From positions 1,116,001 to 1,180,000 of the forward strand of contig NZ_CP188257.1 in the NCBI RefSeq assembly GCF_049994355.1: DNA of 64,000 nt. Direction: 5' to 3'. The notes beneath the pieces were generated by a model. That model saw only the letters and a list, made by a program, of their open reading frames with translations, made no database searches and was not told the DNA's origin. The stretch comes from Angustibacter sp049994355. Lineage in GTDB: Bacteria; Actinomycetota; Actinomycetes; Actinomycetales; Angustibacteraceae. Position 1 is the stretch's first letter. Each line of letters begins with the position of its first letter. This document shows, in pieces, positions 40,154 to 48,220 of this stretch. Both the position numbers and the translations under genes were made by a program.

Positions 40154-41179
40154 TCAGTCCTGGGCCCGGCCGGTCACGACGCGCTGGACGATCAGTACGG
40201 CCAGGATGATCGCTCCGTTGAGGAAGTCGAACCACTCACCGCTGACCCCGGCGAAGGTGAGCACGTTCTGCACCAGGTACAGCAGCAGGATGCCGGTGAA
40301 CGCACCGACCAGGGAACCCCGGCCGCCGTTGAGACTGACCCCACCGATCACAGCGGCGGCGAAGACGGTGAAGATCGCACCGGAACCCTGGCTCGACGCC
40401 ACCGACGCAAGGTGACCAGAGAGCATGATTCCGCTCAGCGCGGCGATCAGACTGGCCAGCACGAACACCAGTGCGACCGTCCGGTCGGTGCGAATTCCGG
40501 CGGCGCGCGCGGCCTCCGCGTTGCCACCGATGGCGAACAGCGACCGCCCGGCGCGCAGGTAGCGCAGCGCGAGCACCCCCACCGCGTAGGCGAGCACGCA
40601 CACCCAGATGGCCGATGGGATCCCGAACCAGTTGGCCGTGCCGAGATAGGTCATCGAGCCGCTCATACCGAAGAACGTCTGCCCGGAGGAGATCCCGGTG
40701 AGCAGTCCGCGCAACGTGATGAGCATGCCGAGGGTGACGATGAAGGCGTTCAGGCCGAGACCGACGATCAGCAGGGCGTTCACCGCGCCGACGGCCAGTC
40801 CGACGACCAGAGCGATGGGAACAGCCCACTGCGGCGGCACCAGATCGAGGCCGTGGTTGATGCCCTTGGGCAGGGTGAGCCACGCGGCGACGCCGGGAGC
40901 AAGACCCACCGTCGACTCCAGCGACAGGTCCATCTTCCCGCTGATCAGCACCAGCGCCTCGGCCAGCACCAGCAACCCGATCCACGACATCGACACGAGG
41001 ACGTCGGTGAGGTTGGTGCGGGTCAGGAAGCTGGGTGAAACGAAGGCGCCCACGATCACGATGAGCACGATCGGCGGCAGCAGCGCGAGATCGCGCAACC
41101 GGGCCAGCGCCAGCCGACGGGACACCCTGGTCGAGGGCGCCCGGGCCGGACTGGTCCTAGTGTCCCGGGTCTCAGTCAT
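40154..41179 (-). CDS. Sugar ABC transporter permease (RbsC type)
   Basis: A 341-residue CUT2-family permease with about nine transmembrane helices. The EAA-like loop is in RYLRAGRSLFAIGGNAEAARAAGIRTDR, and VTLGMLITLRGLLTG and GGVSLNGGRGSLVGAFTG are conserved. The ATG at 41179 overlaps the end of the ATPase gene by 8 bp. Only one permease gene is present, so the transporter would contain a homodimer. It should import the deoxysugar used by the operon. Confidence 0.92.
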   Translation of the reverse strand: MTETRDTRTSPARAPSTRVSRRLALARLRDLALLPPIVLIVIVGAFVSPSFLTRTNLTDVLVSMSWIGLLVLAEALVLISGKMDLSLESTVGLAPGVAAWLTLPKGINHGLDLVPPQWAVPIALVVGLAVGAVNALLIVGLGLNAFIVTLGMLITLRGLLTGISSGQTFFGMSGSMTYLGTANWFGIPSAIWVCVLAYAVGVLALRYLRAGRSLFAIGGNAEAARAAGIRTDRTVALVFVLASLIAALSGIMLSGHLASVASSQGSGAIFTVFAAAVIGGVSLNGGRGSLVGAFTGILLLYLVQNVLTFAGVSGEWFDFLNGAIILAVLIVQRVVTGRAQD

Positions 41180-42704
41180 CACCGAACTCGACTCCTTCCA
41201 TGCTCGAGACGAGCTCACGGTCGTCCCAGCTTCCGGTCATCTCGGCCACGAGCCGCCCGCGGAACATCACGAGGACCCGATGGCAGTACCGCAGGTCCTC
41301 GAGGTCGTCGGTGACGACCAGAACCCCCGCGCCGTTCTCGGCCGCTCGAACGGCCGCCTGCATGAGTGACTCCTTGGATCGGACGTCGACCCCCGCCGTA
41401 GGCGCCATCAGCACCAGGACGCGGGGGTCGTCGGCGATCGCGCGCCCGGCCACCACCTTCTGCTGGTTGCCGCCCGACAGCTCTCCCGCCGGCTGATCCG
41501 GCCGCGGCGGCACGATGTCGAGCCGACGGATCAGCTCGGTCGCCACCTCGGTGCGCCGCTTCGTACTGAGCAGACCGCCTCGGCCCAGGCGGTGCGGCAC
41601 GGTCATCGTGACGTTCTCGGCGATGCTCAGACCCTCGACGAACCCGTCGGCGTGCCGGTCCTGGGGGACGAAGCCGATCCCGGCGGCCAGCGCTCGCGGC
41701 ACGCTGCCCAAGCGTTGTGGGCGGCCACTGACGGTGATGTCCCCCTGTCGGGGACGGCGAAGGCCGACGATCGACTCCGCGACCCCGAACTTGCCACTGC
41801 CGCCGTTTCCAGCCAGGCCGACGATCTCGCCGGCGCGAACGTCGAACGAGATGTCGTCGAACGTCTCGTCCGTCAAGGACCGCACCGAGAGGATGGCGTC
41901 ATCGGCCGTCGGCGCAGGTGGACGGTGATCGACCGCCGAGGCCACCTTCTCGCCGGTCATCGCCTCGACGACCTGGGTGTGCGTGATGTCCTCGATCGCG
42001 TCCGACCGGATGTAGCGGGCGTCTCGGAAGACGGTCACCGACTGACAGATGTCGAAGATCTCCTGCAGGTGGTGGCTGATGAACAGGAACGTCACGCCTT
42101 GGCGCTGCAGGTTCCGAATCCGCTCGAACAGTGACGCGATCCCGGCTGCGTCCAACCGGGCGGTCGGCTCGTCCAGGATCACGAACCGCGCCCCGAACGA
42201 CAGTGCCCGGGCGATCTCCAGCAGCTGACGCTGCTCGACGTTGAGGTCGCCGGCCTCCAACCGAGGGTCGACGTCGATGTTCCAGTCCGCCAGCAGTCGC
42301 TCACTGCGAGTGCGAAGCTCGCGCCAGCTGATGGGCCGTCTCGGCTCGGCCTGCCGGCCGAGGAAGAGGTTCTCGGCCACGGTGAGCTCGTCGATGACAG
42401 TGAGCTTCTGGTACACGCAGGCGACCGTCGAGCGCCACGCCAGCCGGTCGGCCAAAGCCGGCGCGGGTCGGCCGTTGAACTCGACCGTCCCGCTGTCGGC
42501 CGCCTGCAGGCCGGTCAGGATGGACACCAGCGTCGACTTGCCAGCTCCGTTGCGACCCACCAACGCATGCACCTGCCCGGGTTGCACCGTCAGCTGGACG
42601 TCGTTGAGCGCCTGGGTGGCACCGAAACGTTTGCCGACTCCGCTCACCGCGGCTACGGGCGCGATGGCGCCCGTAGCCGCGGATGATGCCGCGTTCGCTG
42701 TCAT
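41172..42704 (-). CDS. Sugar ABC transporter ATPase, two domains (RbsA type)
   Basis: A 510-residue protein with two ATPase domains. Domain 1 has Walker A GRNGAGKS, a degenerate signature LNVEQRQLLEI and Walker B FVILDEPT. Domain 2 has a Walker A-like GNGGSGKFG lacking the usual Ser/Thr after Lys, a good signature LSGGNQQKV, and VLMAPTAGVD in place of Walker B. Asymmetric degeneration of the second site is normal for CUT2 sugar importers. It lies 33 bp after the binding protein gene. Confidence 0.92.
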   Translation of the reverse strand: MTANAASSAATGAIAPVAAVSGVGKRFGATQALNDVQLTVQPGQVHALVGRNGAGKSTLVSILTGLQAADSGTVEFNGRPAPALADRLAWRSTVACVYQKLTVIDELTVAENLFLGRQAEPRRPISWRELRTRSERLLADWNIDVDPRLEAGDLNVEQRQLLEIARALSFGARFVILDEPTARLDAAGIASLFERIRNLQRQGVTFLFISHHLQEIFDICQSVTVFRDARYIRSDAIEDITHTQVVEAMTGEKVASAVDHRPPAPTADDAILSVRSLTDETFDDISFDVRAGEIVGLAGNGGSGKFGVAESIVGLRRPRQGDITVSGRPQRLGSVPRALAAGIGFVPQDRHADGFVEGLSIAENVTMTVPHRLGRGGLLSTKRRTEVATELIRRLDIVPPRPDQPAGELSGGNQQKVVAGRAIADDPRVLVLMAPTAGVDVRSKESLMQAAVRAAENGAGVLVVTDDLEDLRYCHRVLVMFRGRLVAEMTGSWDDRELVSSMEGVEFGDD

Positions 42705-42737
42705 ACATGGCCTCTCGTGGTCGTCTCGTCGGTCAGT

Positions 42738-43808
42738 TCAGCCGATCTGGTTGCCCCACAGGCTCTGGTCGGTGACCGCGACCGAGTCGGGGAACTTGCC
42801 GTCGACGGTCACCAGCGGCGCCGGGATCTGGTCCTCCAAGATCCCGGGGCTCACCTGTACGATCTTGCCCCCGTGACCATCGTCACCGGGCGCGAACGTC
42901 TTGCCCTGGATCGCCGCCTTGACGTAATCCAGTGCGTACTTCGCGTACAGATCGGCCGGCTGCGAGACGGTGGCGTCCATCTGGCCGGCCTTGATGGCCT
43001 GGAACTCGGCCGGTACGCCGTCGTTGGACACGATGACGATGTGGGCCGGGTCGCCGGGCGGCTTGAGCAGGTTCTTCTGCTTGAGCGCCTGCAGGGTCGA
43101 GGGCAGGTAGATGCTCGCTTGCATGTAGATCGCGTTGATCGTGTTCCCGGCCAGCACGGCGTTGAGCTTGGACACCGCCGTCGGGGGATCCCACTTGGTC
43201 GGTTCGGCGAACACGGTGATGCCCGGGTAGCTGGCCTTCATGCACTCGTTGAACGCCTCGCTGCGGTCCCGGCCGTTGATCGAGGCCAGGTCGCCCTCGA
43301 ACATGACGACCTTGCCCTTGCCCTTCAGCGTCTCACCGATGTACTTGCAGGCCTTCTCGCCGTAGGCGCGGTTGTCGGCCCGCACGACCATGAAGACCTT
43401 GCCGCTGTCCGGACGGGTGTCCACCGACACGACGGGAATCTTCTTGGCCTCGAGCTGGGCGAGCGTCGGGATGACCGCTGCGGTGTCCTGCGGGGCGATC
43501 ACCACGCCCTTGACACCCTGGGCGATCAGCGTCTGGACGTTGTCCGCCAGCTTGCTGATGTCGTTCTGCGAGTTGGTGGTCTTGATGTCCACGCCGACGG
43601 TCTTGGCCATCTCTGGCACGTACTTGATGTAAGCGTTCCAGAAGTCGGAGTCGGAGCGGGGGTAGTCGACGCCGACCAGCGGCGTTGCCGACCCGGCGCC
43701 GGCGCCGCTGGCGGAGTCCGACCCATCCGTGCTGGACCCGCACGCGGTGGCCGCGAAGCTGGCCAACAGCACCGCAGTGGTGGCGGTTACTGCCATCTTG
43801 AGTCGCAT
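42738..43808 (-). CDS. Sugar ABC transporter substrate-binding lipoprotein
   Basis: A 356-residue periplasmic-binding-protein type 1 (RbsB-like) lipoprotein. The signal peptide ends with SFAATAC (lipobox, Cys about 25) and a Ser/Gly-rich linker. The ligand domain starts at PLVGVDYPRSDSDFWNAYIKYV, with QNDISKLADNVQTLIAQGVKGVVIAP typical of the family. ATG at 43808 has AAGGAGA upstream. Clustered with fuconate dehydratase and deoxysugar genes, it probably binds L-fucose or a related sugar. Confidence 0.92.
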   Translation of the reverse strand: MRLKMAVTATTAVLLASFAATACGSSTDGSDSASGAGAGSATPLVGVDYPRSDSDFWNAYIKYVPEMAKTVGVDIKTTNSQNDISKLADNVQTLIAQGVKGVVIAPQDTAAVIPTLAQLEAKKIPVVSVDTRPDSGKVFMVVRADNRAYGEKACKYIGETLKGKGKVVMFEGDLASINGRDRSEAFNECMKASYPGITVFAEPTKWDPPTAVSKLNAVLAGNTINAIYMQASIYLPSTLQALKQKNLLKPPGDPAHIVIVSNDGVPAEFQAIKAGQMDATVSQPADLYAKYALDYVKAAIQGKTFAPGDDGHGGKIVQVSPGILEDQIPAPLVTVDGKFPDSVAVTDQSLWGNQIG

Positions 43809-43876
43809 TGTTCTCCTTCGGGTGACGGCCAGGGCGGCCGCGGGGTGGGGTTGGAAAGCACTCGTTCGGGGCGGGG

Positions 43877-45259
43877 TCAGCGGGCTGCCCAGACCTCGCC
43901 TTCGGGATATCGGTTGGTCCGCAAGGTCTCCTGGTGGACCTGAGCGCTCGATCCGGGCAGGACCGGGGCGGCGTAGCGTCCGCCGGAGACGCGGACCGGC
44001 TCGACGAAGTGCTCGTGCAGGTGGTCGACGAACTCCAACCATCGCCCGTCGGTGGAACCGCTGACCGCGACGTAGTCGAACATCGCCAGGTGCTGCACGA
44101 CCTCGCAGAGCCCCACGCCACCGGCGTGCGGGCAGACCGGGACGCCGAACTTGGCGGCCAGCACGAGGATCGCCAGGTTCTCGTTGACCCCGGCGACGCG
44201 GCAGGCGTCGATCTGGCACACGTCGATCGCGCCGCTGGCCAGCAGCTGTTTGAACATGACCCGGTTTGCCACGTGCTCACCACTGGCCACCAGGACCGGC
44301 GCGACCGCCTCGGCGATGCGCCGGTGGCCGAGCACGTCATCGGGACTGGTCGGCTCCTCGATCCACCGGATCCCGTAGGGCGTCAGGCGACGCACGTTCT
44401 CGATGGCCTCGTCGACCTCCCACGCCTGGTTCGCATCCACCGAGAGGACCACGTCCGGGCCGACGAGCCGGCGCACCAGCGCCACCCGGCGCTCGTCGTC
44501 GACGATGTCGGCGCCCACCTTGAGCTTGAGGTGGGTGAACCCGTCGCGCAGCGCCTCACCGACCAGCCGGGTGACCTTGTCGTCGCTGTAGCCGAGCCAG
44601 CCGGCCGAGGTCGTGTAGGCGGGATAGCCGTCGGCCAGCAACGCGTCGATCCGCTGCTGCTTGCCCTCCGCGGCCGCGGTCAGGATGTCAAGCGCCTCCT
44701 CGCGGGTCAGGACGTCGGTGAGGTGGCGGAAGTCGATCAGGTCGACCAGCTCGTGCGGCGACAGGTCTCCCAGCAACCGCCACAGCGGTTTGCCCTCGCG
44801 CCGAGCTCGCAGGTCCCAGATGGCGTTGACCACCGCGCCGATCGCCATGTGCACCACGCCCTTCTCGGGCCCCAGCCAACGCAGCTGGCTGTCGTGCACC
44901 AGCCGTCGCCACAGGCCACCGAGGTCGGCCAGCGTGCTGTCGACGTCCAAGCCGGTGACCAGACGCTCGACCGCGCGGATGGCTGCGACGGCCACCTCGT
45001 TTCCGCGGCCGATGGTGAACACGAACCCGAAGCCGGACTCGCCGCCCGAGGTGTGCAGGACGACGTAGGCCGCCGAGTAGTCCGGGTCCGGGTTCATCGC
45101 GTCGGAGCCGTCGAGCTCGAGTGAGGTCGGGAAGCGGACGTCGACGAGCTCGAACTCGGTGAACGCCGACGACACGGAGCTGGACGGCATATAGCCGACC
45201 GTGACGGCCCCGTCCAGGTCGGCCGGGATGGTCGCGCTCGGTGTCTCGCGGTCTGACAC
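43877..45259 (-). CDS. L-fuconate dehydratase
   Basis: A 460-residue enolase-superfamily enzyme that dehydrates L-fuconate to 2-keto-3-deoxy-L-fuconate. Catalytic features are LKLKVGAD (Lys-x-Lys), SVDANQAWE, WIEEPTSPDD and GEHVANRVMFKQL (metal ligands), and PHAGGVGLCE (His). The C-terminal VDHLHEHFVEPV segment is diagnostic of the fuconate dehydratase/ENOSF1 group. GTG at 45259 is chosen over ATG at 45286 because AAAGGG lies six bases upstream of it. It is the first gene of the ten-gene operon. Confidence 0.93.
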   Translation of the reverse strand: MSDRETPSATIPADLDGAVTVGYMPSSSVSSAFTEFELVDVRFPTSLELDGSDAMNPDPDYSAAYVVLHTSGGESGFGFVFTIGRGNEVAVAAIRAVERLVTGLDVDSTLADLGGLWRRLVHDSQLRWLGPEKGVVHMAIGAVVNAIWDLRARREGKPLWRLLGDLSPHELVDLIDFRHLTDVLTREEALDILTAAAEGKQQRIDALLADGYPAYTTSAGWLGYSDDKVTRLVGEALRDGFTHLKLKVGADIVDDERRVALVRRLVGPDVVLSVDANQAWEVDEAIENVRRLTPYGIRWIEEPTSPDDVLGHRRIAEAVAPVLVASGEHVANRVMFKQLLASGAIDVCQIDACRVAGVNENLAILVLAAKFGVPVCPHAGGVGLCEVVQHLAMFDYVAVSGSTDGRWLEFVDHLHEHFVEPVRVSGGRYAAPVLPGSSAQVHQETLRTNRYPEGEVWAAR

Positions 45260-45290
45260 GTCAGCCCTTTCGTTCGATGAACCCATTGCT

Positions 45291-45299
45291 CCGATGTCT
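45291..45299. promoter_or_regulatory. GntR operator half-site (downstream)
   Basis: CCGATGTCT repeats the right half of the palindrome at 45361-45375 and lies in the 5' leader of the fuconate dehydratase gene, 32 bp upstream of its GTG. Confidence 0.5.
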
Positions 45300-45360
45300 A
45301 CCCCCCGACCGATCGCCGCCTTGGCCCAAGAGTGGCCTCAGGCGGTCGTCTGAGGAGAGA

Positions 45361-45375
45361 AGACATCCGATGTCT
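45361..45375. promoter_or_regulatory. Main operator palindrome of the deoxysugar operon
   Basis: AGACATCCGATGTCT is a 15-bp palindrome, perfect except for its central base. On the - strand it begins eight bases downstream of the -10 box, covering the expected transcription start of the catabolic operon. It also lies upstream of the divergent GntR-type gene. Repression by that regulator, relieved by a pathway intermediate, is the likely function. Confidence 0.75.
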
Positions 45376-45382
45376 CGGCACA

Positions 45383-45411
45383 GTTATAGACCACCCACCC
45401 TCGGCTGTAAA
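45383..45411 (-). promoter_or_regulatory. Promoter of the deoxysugar operon
   Basis: On the - strand TTTACA (45406-45411) and TATAAC (45383-45388) are separated by exactly 17 bp, five of six matches to consensus each. This is one of the strongest promoters seen in the window and points into the fuconate dehydratase gene. Operator sites lie on both sides of it. Confidence 0.75.
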
Positions 45412-45423
45412 GACCCGATGTCT
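45411..45423. promoter_or_regulatory. Second operator, overlapping the -35 box
   Basis: AGACCCGATGTCT is a shortened version of the main palindrome (two bases missing from the left half) and touches the -35 element of the operon promoter. Confidence 0.55.
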
Positions 45424-45495
45424 GGCGTGTTTCAGTTGCGCGTCGACGGCACGATGCAGCACACTTCATCCGCGCCAGCAGTTCAGCGCGTCATC

Positions 45496-45504
45496 AGACA
45501 TCGG
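45496..45504. promoter_or_regulatory. GntR operator half-site before the regulator gene
   Basis: AGACATCGG matches the left half of the main palindrome and lies 14 bp upstream of the regulator's ATG, next to its GGAGGGG ribosome binding site. This would allow autoregulation. Confidence 0.5.
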
Positions 45505-45517
45505 AGGGGTAGCTCGG

Positions 45518-46192
45518 ATGGCCGTCACGGACGAGGCAATCGACAAGCTGAAGGGCATGATCGCCAGCGGCGAGCTCAAACCCGGTCAGCGGTTGCCCCG
45601 CGAGGCAGACCTGGCTACCGGCCTCGGCTTGTCCCGCAGCTCGCTCCGCGAGGCCGTGCGGGTCCTGTCGGTGCTGCGCATCCTGGACGTCCGGCAAGGC
45701 GACGGCACCTACATCTCCAGCCTGTCGACGGAGTCGTTGGTCGAGACCCTCAGCTTCATCGCCGACTTTCACCAGGACTCCTCGGTGCTGCACATGCTCG
45801 AGGTCCGTCGCATCCTGGAGCCGGCCGCCAGCTCACGCGCAGCGCGGTTCGCGAGTGCCGTCGAGGTCGCTTCGCTCCTGGAGATCCTCGACCGAGCCAC
45901 CCCGGAGTCGCCGGTGGAGGAGCTGGTCAGCGCGGACATCGAGTTCCACCGGGCCATTGCCGTCGCCTCGCGCAACCCGGTGCTCGCCTCGCTCATCGAG
46001 AGCCTGTCGGGCCCGACGCAGCGCGCCCGCATCTGGCGCGGCATGACCGAAGAGGGAGCGCTCGCCCGCACGCTCGCCGAGCACCGCGCCATCTTCGAGG
46101 CCATCCAGGCGCACGACCCCGAGCTCGCCGAGGCCACCTCCCGCGTCCACGTCGGTGGAGTCGAGTCCTGGCTGCGCCGCACCCTCGACTGA
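45518..46192 (+). CDS. GntR/FadR-family transcriptional regulator
   Basis: A 224-residue FadR-type regulator. The N-terminal winged helix has the classic PGQRLPREADLATGLGLSRSSLREAVRVLSVL pattern (about 25-56). The C-terminal all-helical FCD domain (about 80-220) has metal-binding positions in SADIEFHRAIAVASRN and LAEHRAIFEAI and VHVGGVESWL. ATG at 45518 has GGAGGGG upstream. It is divergent from the deoxysugar operon and its probable operators lie between them. The ligand would be a sugar acid intermediate. Confidence 0.92.
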   Translation: MAVTDEAIDKLKGMIASGELKPGQRLPREADLATGLGLSRSSLREAVRVLSVLRILDVRQGDGTYISSLSTESLVETLSFIADFHQDSSVLHMLEVRRILEPAASSRAARFASAVEVASLLEILDRATPESPVEELVSADIEFHRAIAVASRNPVLASLIESLSGPTQRARIWRGMTEEGALARTLAEHRAIFEAIQAHDPELAEATSRVHVGGVESWLRRTLD

Positions 46193-46204
46193 TCGCACCG
46201 ACCG

Positions 46205-47017
46205 CTACGTGCGCGGCGCACGCAGGAACTGTGAGACCAGCGGGCCGAGCTCGTCCGCGGAGGTCACCAGGCCGAGGTGACCGTCTGCGAAGACATGCAC
46301 TGTGGCGTGCGGGAGCAGCCGCCGCATGATGTGCGCGTTGACCAGCGGGATGATGGGATCGTCATTGCCAGCGAGAATCAGGGTCTGTTGCCTGATCAGG
46401 GGCAGCGCGGGCAGGCTCGTCCAGCCGGCGCCGGCCAGGAGCTGGAACAGGTAGCCGGTCCGCGACCCGATCCGGGACTGCTCGTAGATCAGGTGTCGCA
46501 CCTCTTCTGGGCTCTCACGCATCCGGCCGCCGTACAGGTCTGCGGCGATGTCCCTGGCGTAGGCCGGGTCGCGGTAGCGGCGGGGGGTGAGCATCTTGCT
46601 CAGCACGGAGAACCCGCCGGGCACCATGAGCATGCCGGTGCCTGTGCTCGCCAGGACCAGGCGTCGGCAGCGGCGGGGATTCTGGAAAGCCAACTGTTGG
46701 GCGAGTGCACCGCCCCACGAGATGCCGAGCACGTCGAACCGGTCGTAGCCGAGCTGCTCCAGCAGCCTCGTTGCGAAGCAGGCGAGCAGCGAGAAGCGGT
46801 AGGGCAGCTTCGGACTTCCGGAGCCGCCCGCGCCGGGGACGTCGAACCGGACCACCTCGATCCGGGGGTCGAGGTGGTCGACGAACGGCTGCAGCACGTC
46901 GAGCCCGGCGCCGAGGCCGTTGCACAGCAGGAGCGGTGGTCCCGGTTCGCTACCCGGGCGGACCGAGACCCGTACCTCGTGGCCGAGCACGTGTTTCCAT
47001 TGCAGCTGAGTGGGCAT
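46205..47017 (-). CDS. phaZ: Intracellular medium-chain PHA depolymerase
   Basis: A 270-residue alpha/beta hydrolase that mobilises stored medium-chain polyhydroxyalkanoate. The nucleophile elbow is GISWGGALAQQLA (Ser about 98). The region RCRRLVLASTGTGMLMVPGGFSVLSKMLTPRRY closely follows Pseudomonas-type PhaZ, and the acid and His are in GNDDPIIPL and FADGHLGLV. It lies next to phaC and an acyl-CoA dehydrogenase gene, which supports the assignment over a general esterase. Confidence 0.88.
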   Translation of the reverse strand: MPTQLQWKHVLGHEVRVSVRPGSEPGPPLLLCNGLGAGLDVLQPFVDHLDPRIEVVRFDVPGAGGSGSPKLPYRFSLLACFATRLLEQLGYDRFDVLGISWGGALAQQLAFQNPRRCRRLVLASTGTGMLMVPGGFSVLSKMLTPRRYRDPAYARDIAADLYGGRMRESPEEVRHLIYEQSRIGSRTGYLFQLLAGAGWTSLPALPLIRQQTLILAGNDDPIIPLVNAHIMRRLLPHATVHVFADGHLGLVTSADELGPLVSQFLRAPRT

Positions 47018-47028
47018 GGGGCTCGACC

Positions 47029-48213
47029 TCAGGAGAAGGCGCCGACACCGGTGATGTCCCGGCCGACGATCAGGGTCTGGATGGTCTCGGTTCCCTCATA
47101 GGTGTGTAGCGCCTCCATGTCGGCCATGTGTCGCATGACGTGAAAGTCGAGCAGGATCCCGTTGCCTCCCAGTAGGTCGCGTGCCTCGGCGATGACCTCG
47201 CGGGCCCTACGGGTGTTGTTCATCTTGGCGATCGCAGCGATCGTGTCGGTCAGGCTGCCTTCCTCGATGAGGCGGCCGAGCCGGAGGCAGTAGAGCTGCA
47301 TCGAGCAGACCTCGGCGAGCATCTTGACCAGCTTGTCCTGCACGATCTGGAAGCTGACGAGTGGCTTGCCGAACTGGGTCCGCTCGGTGCAGTAGCCCAG
47401 CGCGATCTCGTACCCGGCGGTGGCATGCCCGAGGGCACCCCAGGCCACGGCGTTCCGGGTGCCGGCCAGCACGCGGGCGGTGTCGCGGAAGCTGTTCGCC
47501 TCTGGGAGCCGGTTTGCTTCCGACACCTCGACACCAGTGAGTGTGATCTCGGCCTGCCAAACCGCGCGGAGCGAGACCTTGCCGTCGATCCGGCGGGCGT
47601 CGTACCCGGGCGTGCCGGGCTCGACGAGGAACCCCTTGACCTGGCCGTCGGCGACGTCGCGTGCCCAGACGACGACGACGTCCGCGACCGTGCCGTTGCC
47701 GATCCACTTCTTCCGACCGTCGAGCACCCAGGTGTCGCCGTCACGCCGCGCCGTGGTCTCGAGGCCGACGGAGTCGGATCCGTGGTCGGGCTCGGTCAGG
47801 GCGAACGCCCCGAGGGCGTCGACGTCCGCCATCTTCGGCAGCCACCGTGCTTTCTGCTCCTCAGAGCCGAGCATCGCGATCGACTGCATGGCCAGCCCGG
47901 CCTGAACCCCGAGGAAAGTGCCAAGGCTGCCGTCGCCGCGGTTGAGCTCGAGATGCACCAGGCCGGTGGCGATGGGACTCATCGGCGGGCAGCCGTAGCC
48001 GGCGATCCCGTCTCCGACCAGCCCGAGCTCGCCGAGTCGGCGGACCAGCTCACGGGGGAACTCCGCGCGCTCCCAGAAGCCGTTGATCACGGGCAGCACC
48101 TCGTCGTCGACGAAGTGCCGGGCACGGTTCCAGTATTCGCGCTCCTCCGGCGTCAACTGGTCGCCGATCTTGAAGAAGTCGGTCCCGCGGGCCCGGGCGA
48201 TGTTCTCAAACAT
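47029..48213 (-). CDS. Acyl-CoA dehydrogenase
   Basis: A 394-residue flavin acyl-CoA dehydrogenase, of the glutaryl-CoA-dehydrogenase-like branch. Motifs are FALTEPDHGSDSVGLETTA (FAD and substrate contact), WIGNGTVAD, RTQFGKPLVSFQIVQDKL, DLLGGNGI and the catalytic Glu in HTYEGTETIQTLIVGRDITG. Within this cluster it could feed 2-enoyl-CoA into (R)-3-hydroxyacyl-CoA for PHA synthesis, or recycle released monomers. It lies 11 bp upstream of phaZ on the same strand. Confidence 0.9.
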   Translation of the reverse strand: MFENIARARGTDFFKIGDQLTPEEREYWNRARHFVDDEVLPVINGFWERAEFPRELVRRLGELGLVGDGIAGYGCPPMSPIATGLVHLELNRGDGSLGTFLGVQAGLAMQSIAMLGSEEQKARWLPKMADVDALGAFALTEPDHGSDSVGLETTARRDGDTWVLDGRKKWIGNGTVADVVVVWARDVADGQVKGFLVEPGTPGYDARRIDGKVSLRAVWQAEITLTGVEVSEANRLPEANSFRDTARVLAGTRNAVAWGALGHATAGYEIALGYCTERTQFGKPLVSFQIVQDKLVKMLAEVCSMQLYCLRLGRLIEEGSLTDTIAAIAKMNNTRRAREVIAEARDLLGGNGILLDFHVMRHMADMEALHTYEGTETIQTLIVGRDITGVGAFS

Positions 48214-48220
48214 GGTTGCC

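Noticed and set aside
40236..40985. Additional - strand frame inside the permease gene
   Set aside because: Arg/Gly/Asp-rich shadow of the permease with no domain; the permease frame explains the DNA.
41172..42704. Damaged second Walker A motif as sign of an inactive ABC transporter
   Set aside because: Degenerate second nucleotide-binding sites are normal in RbsA/XylG-type sugar ATPases.
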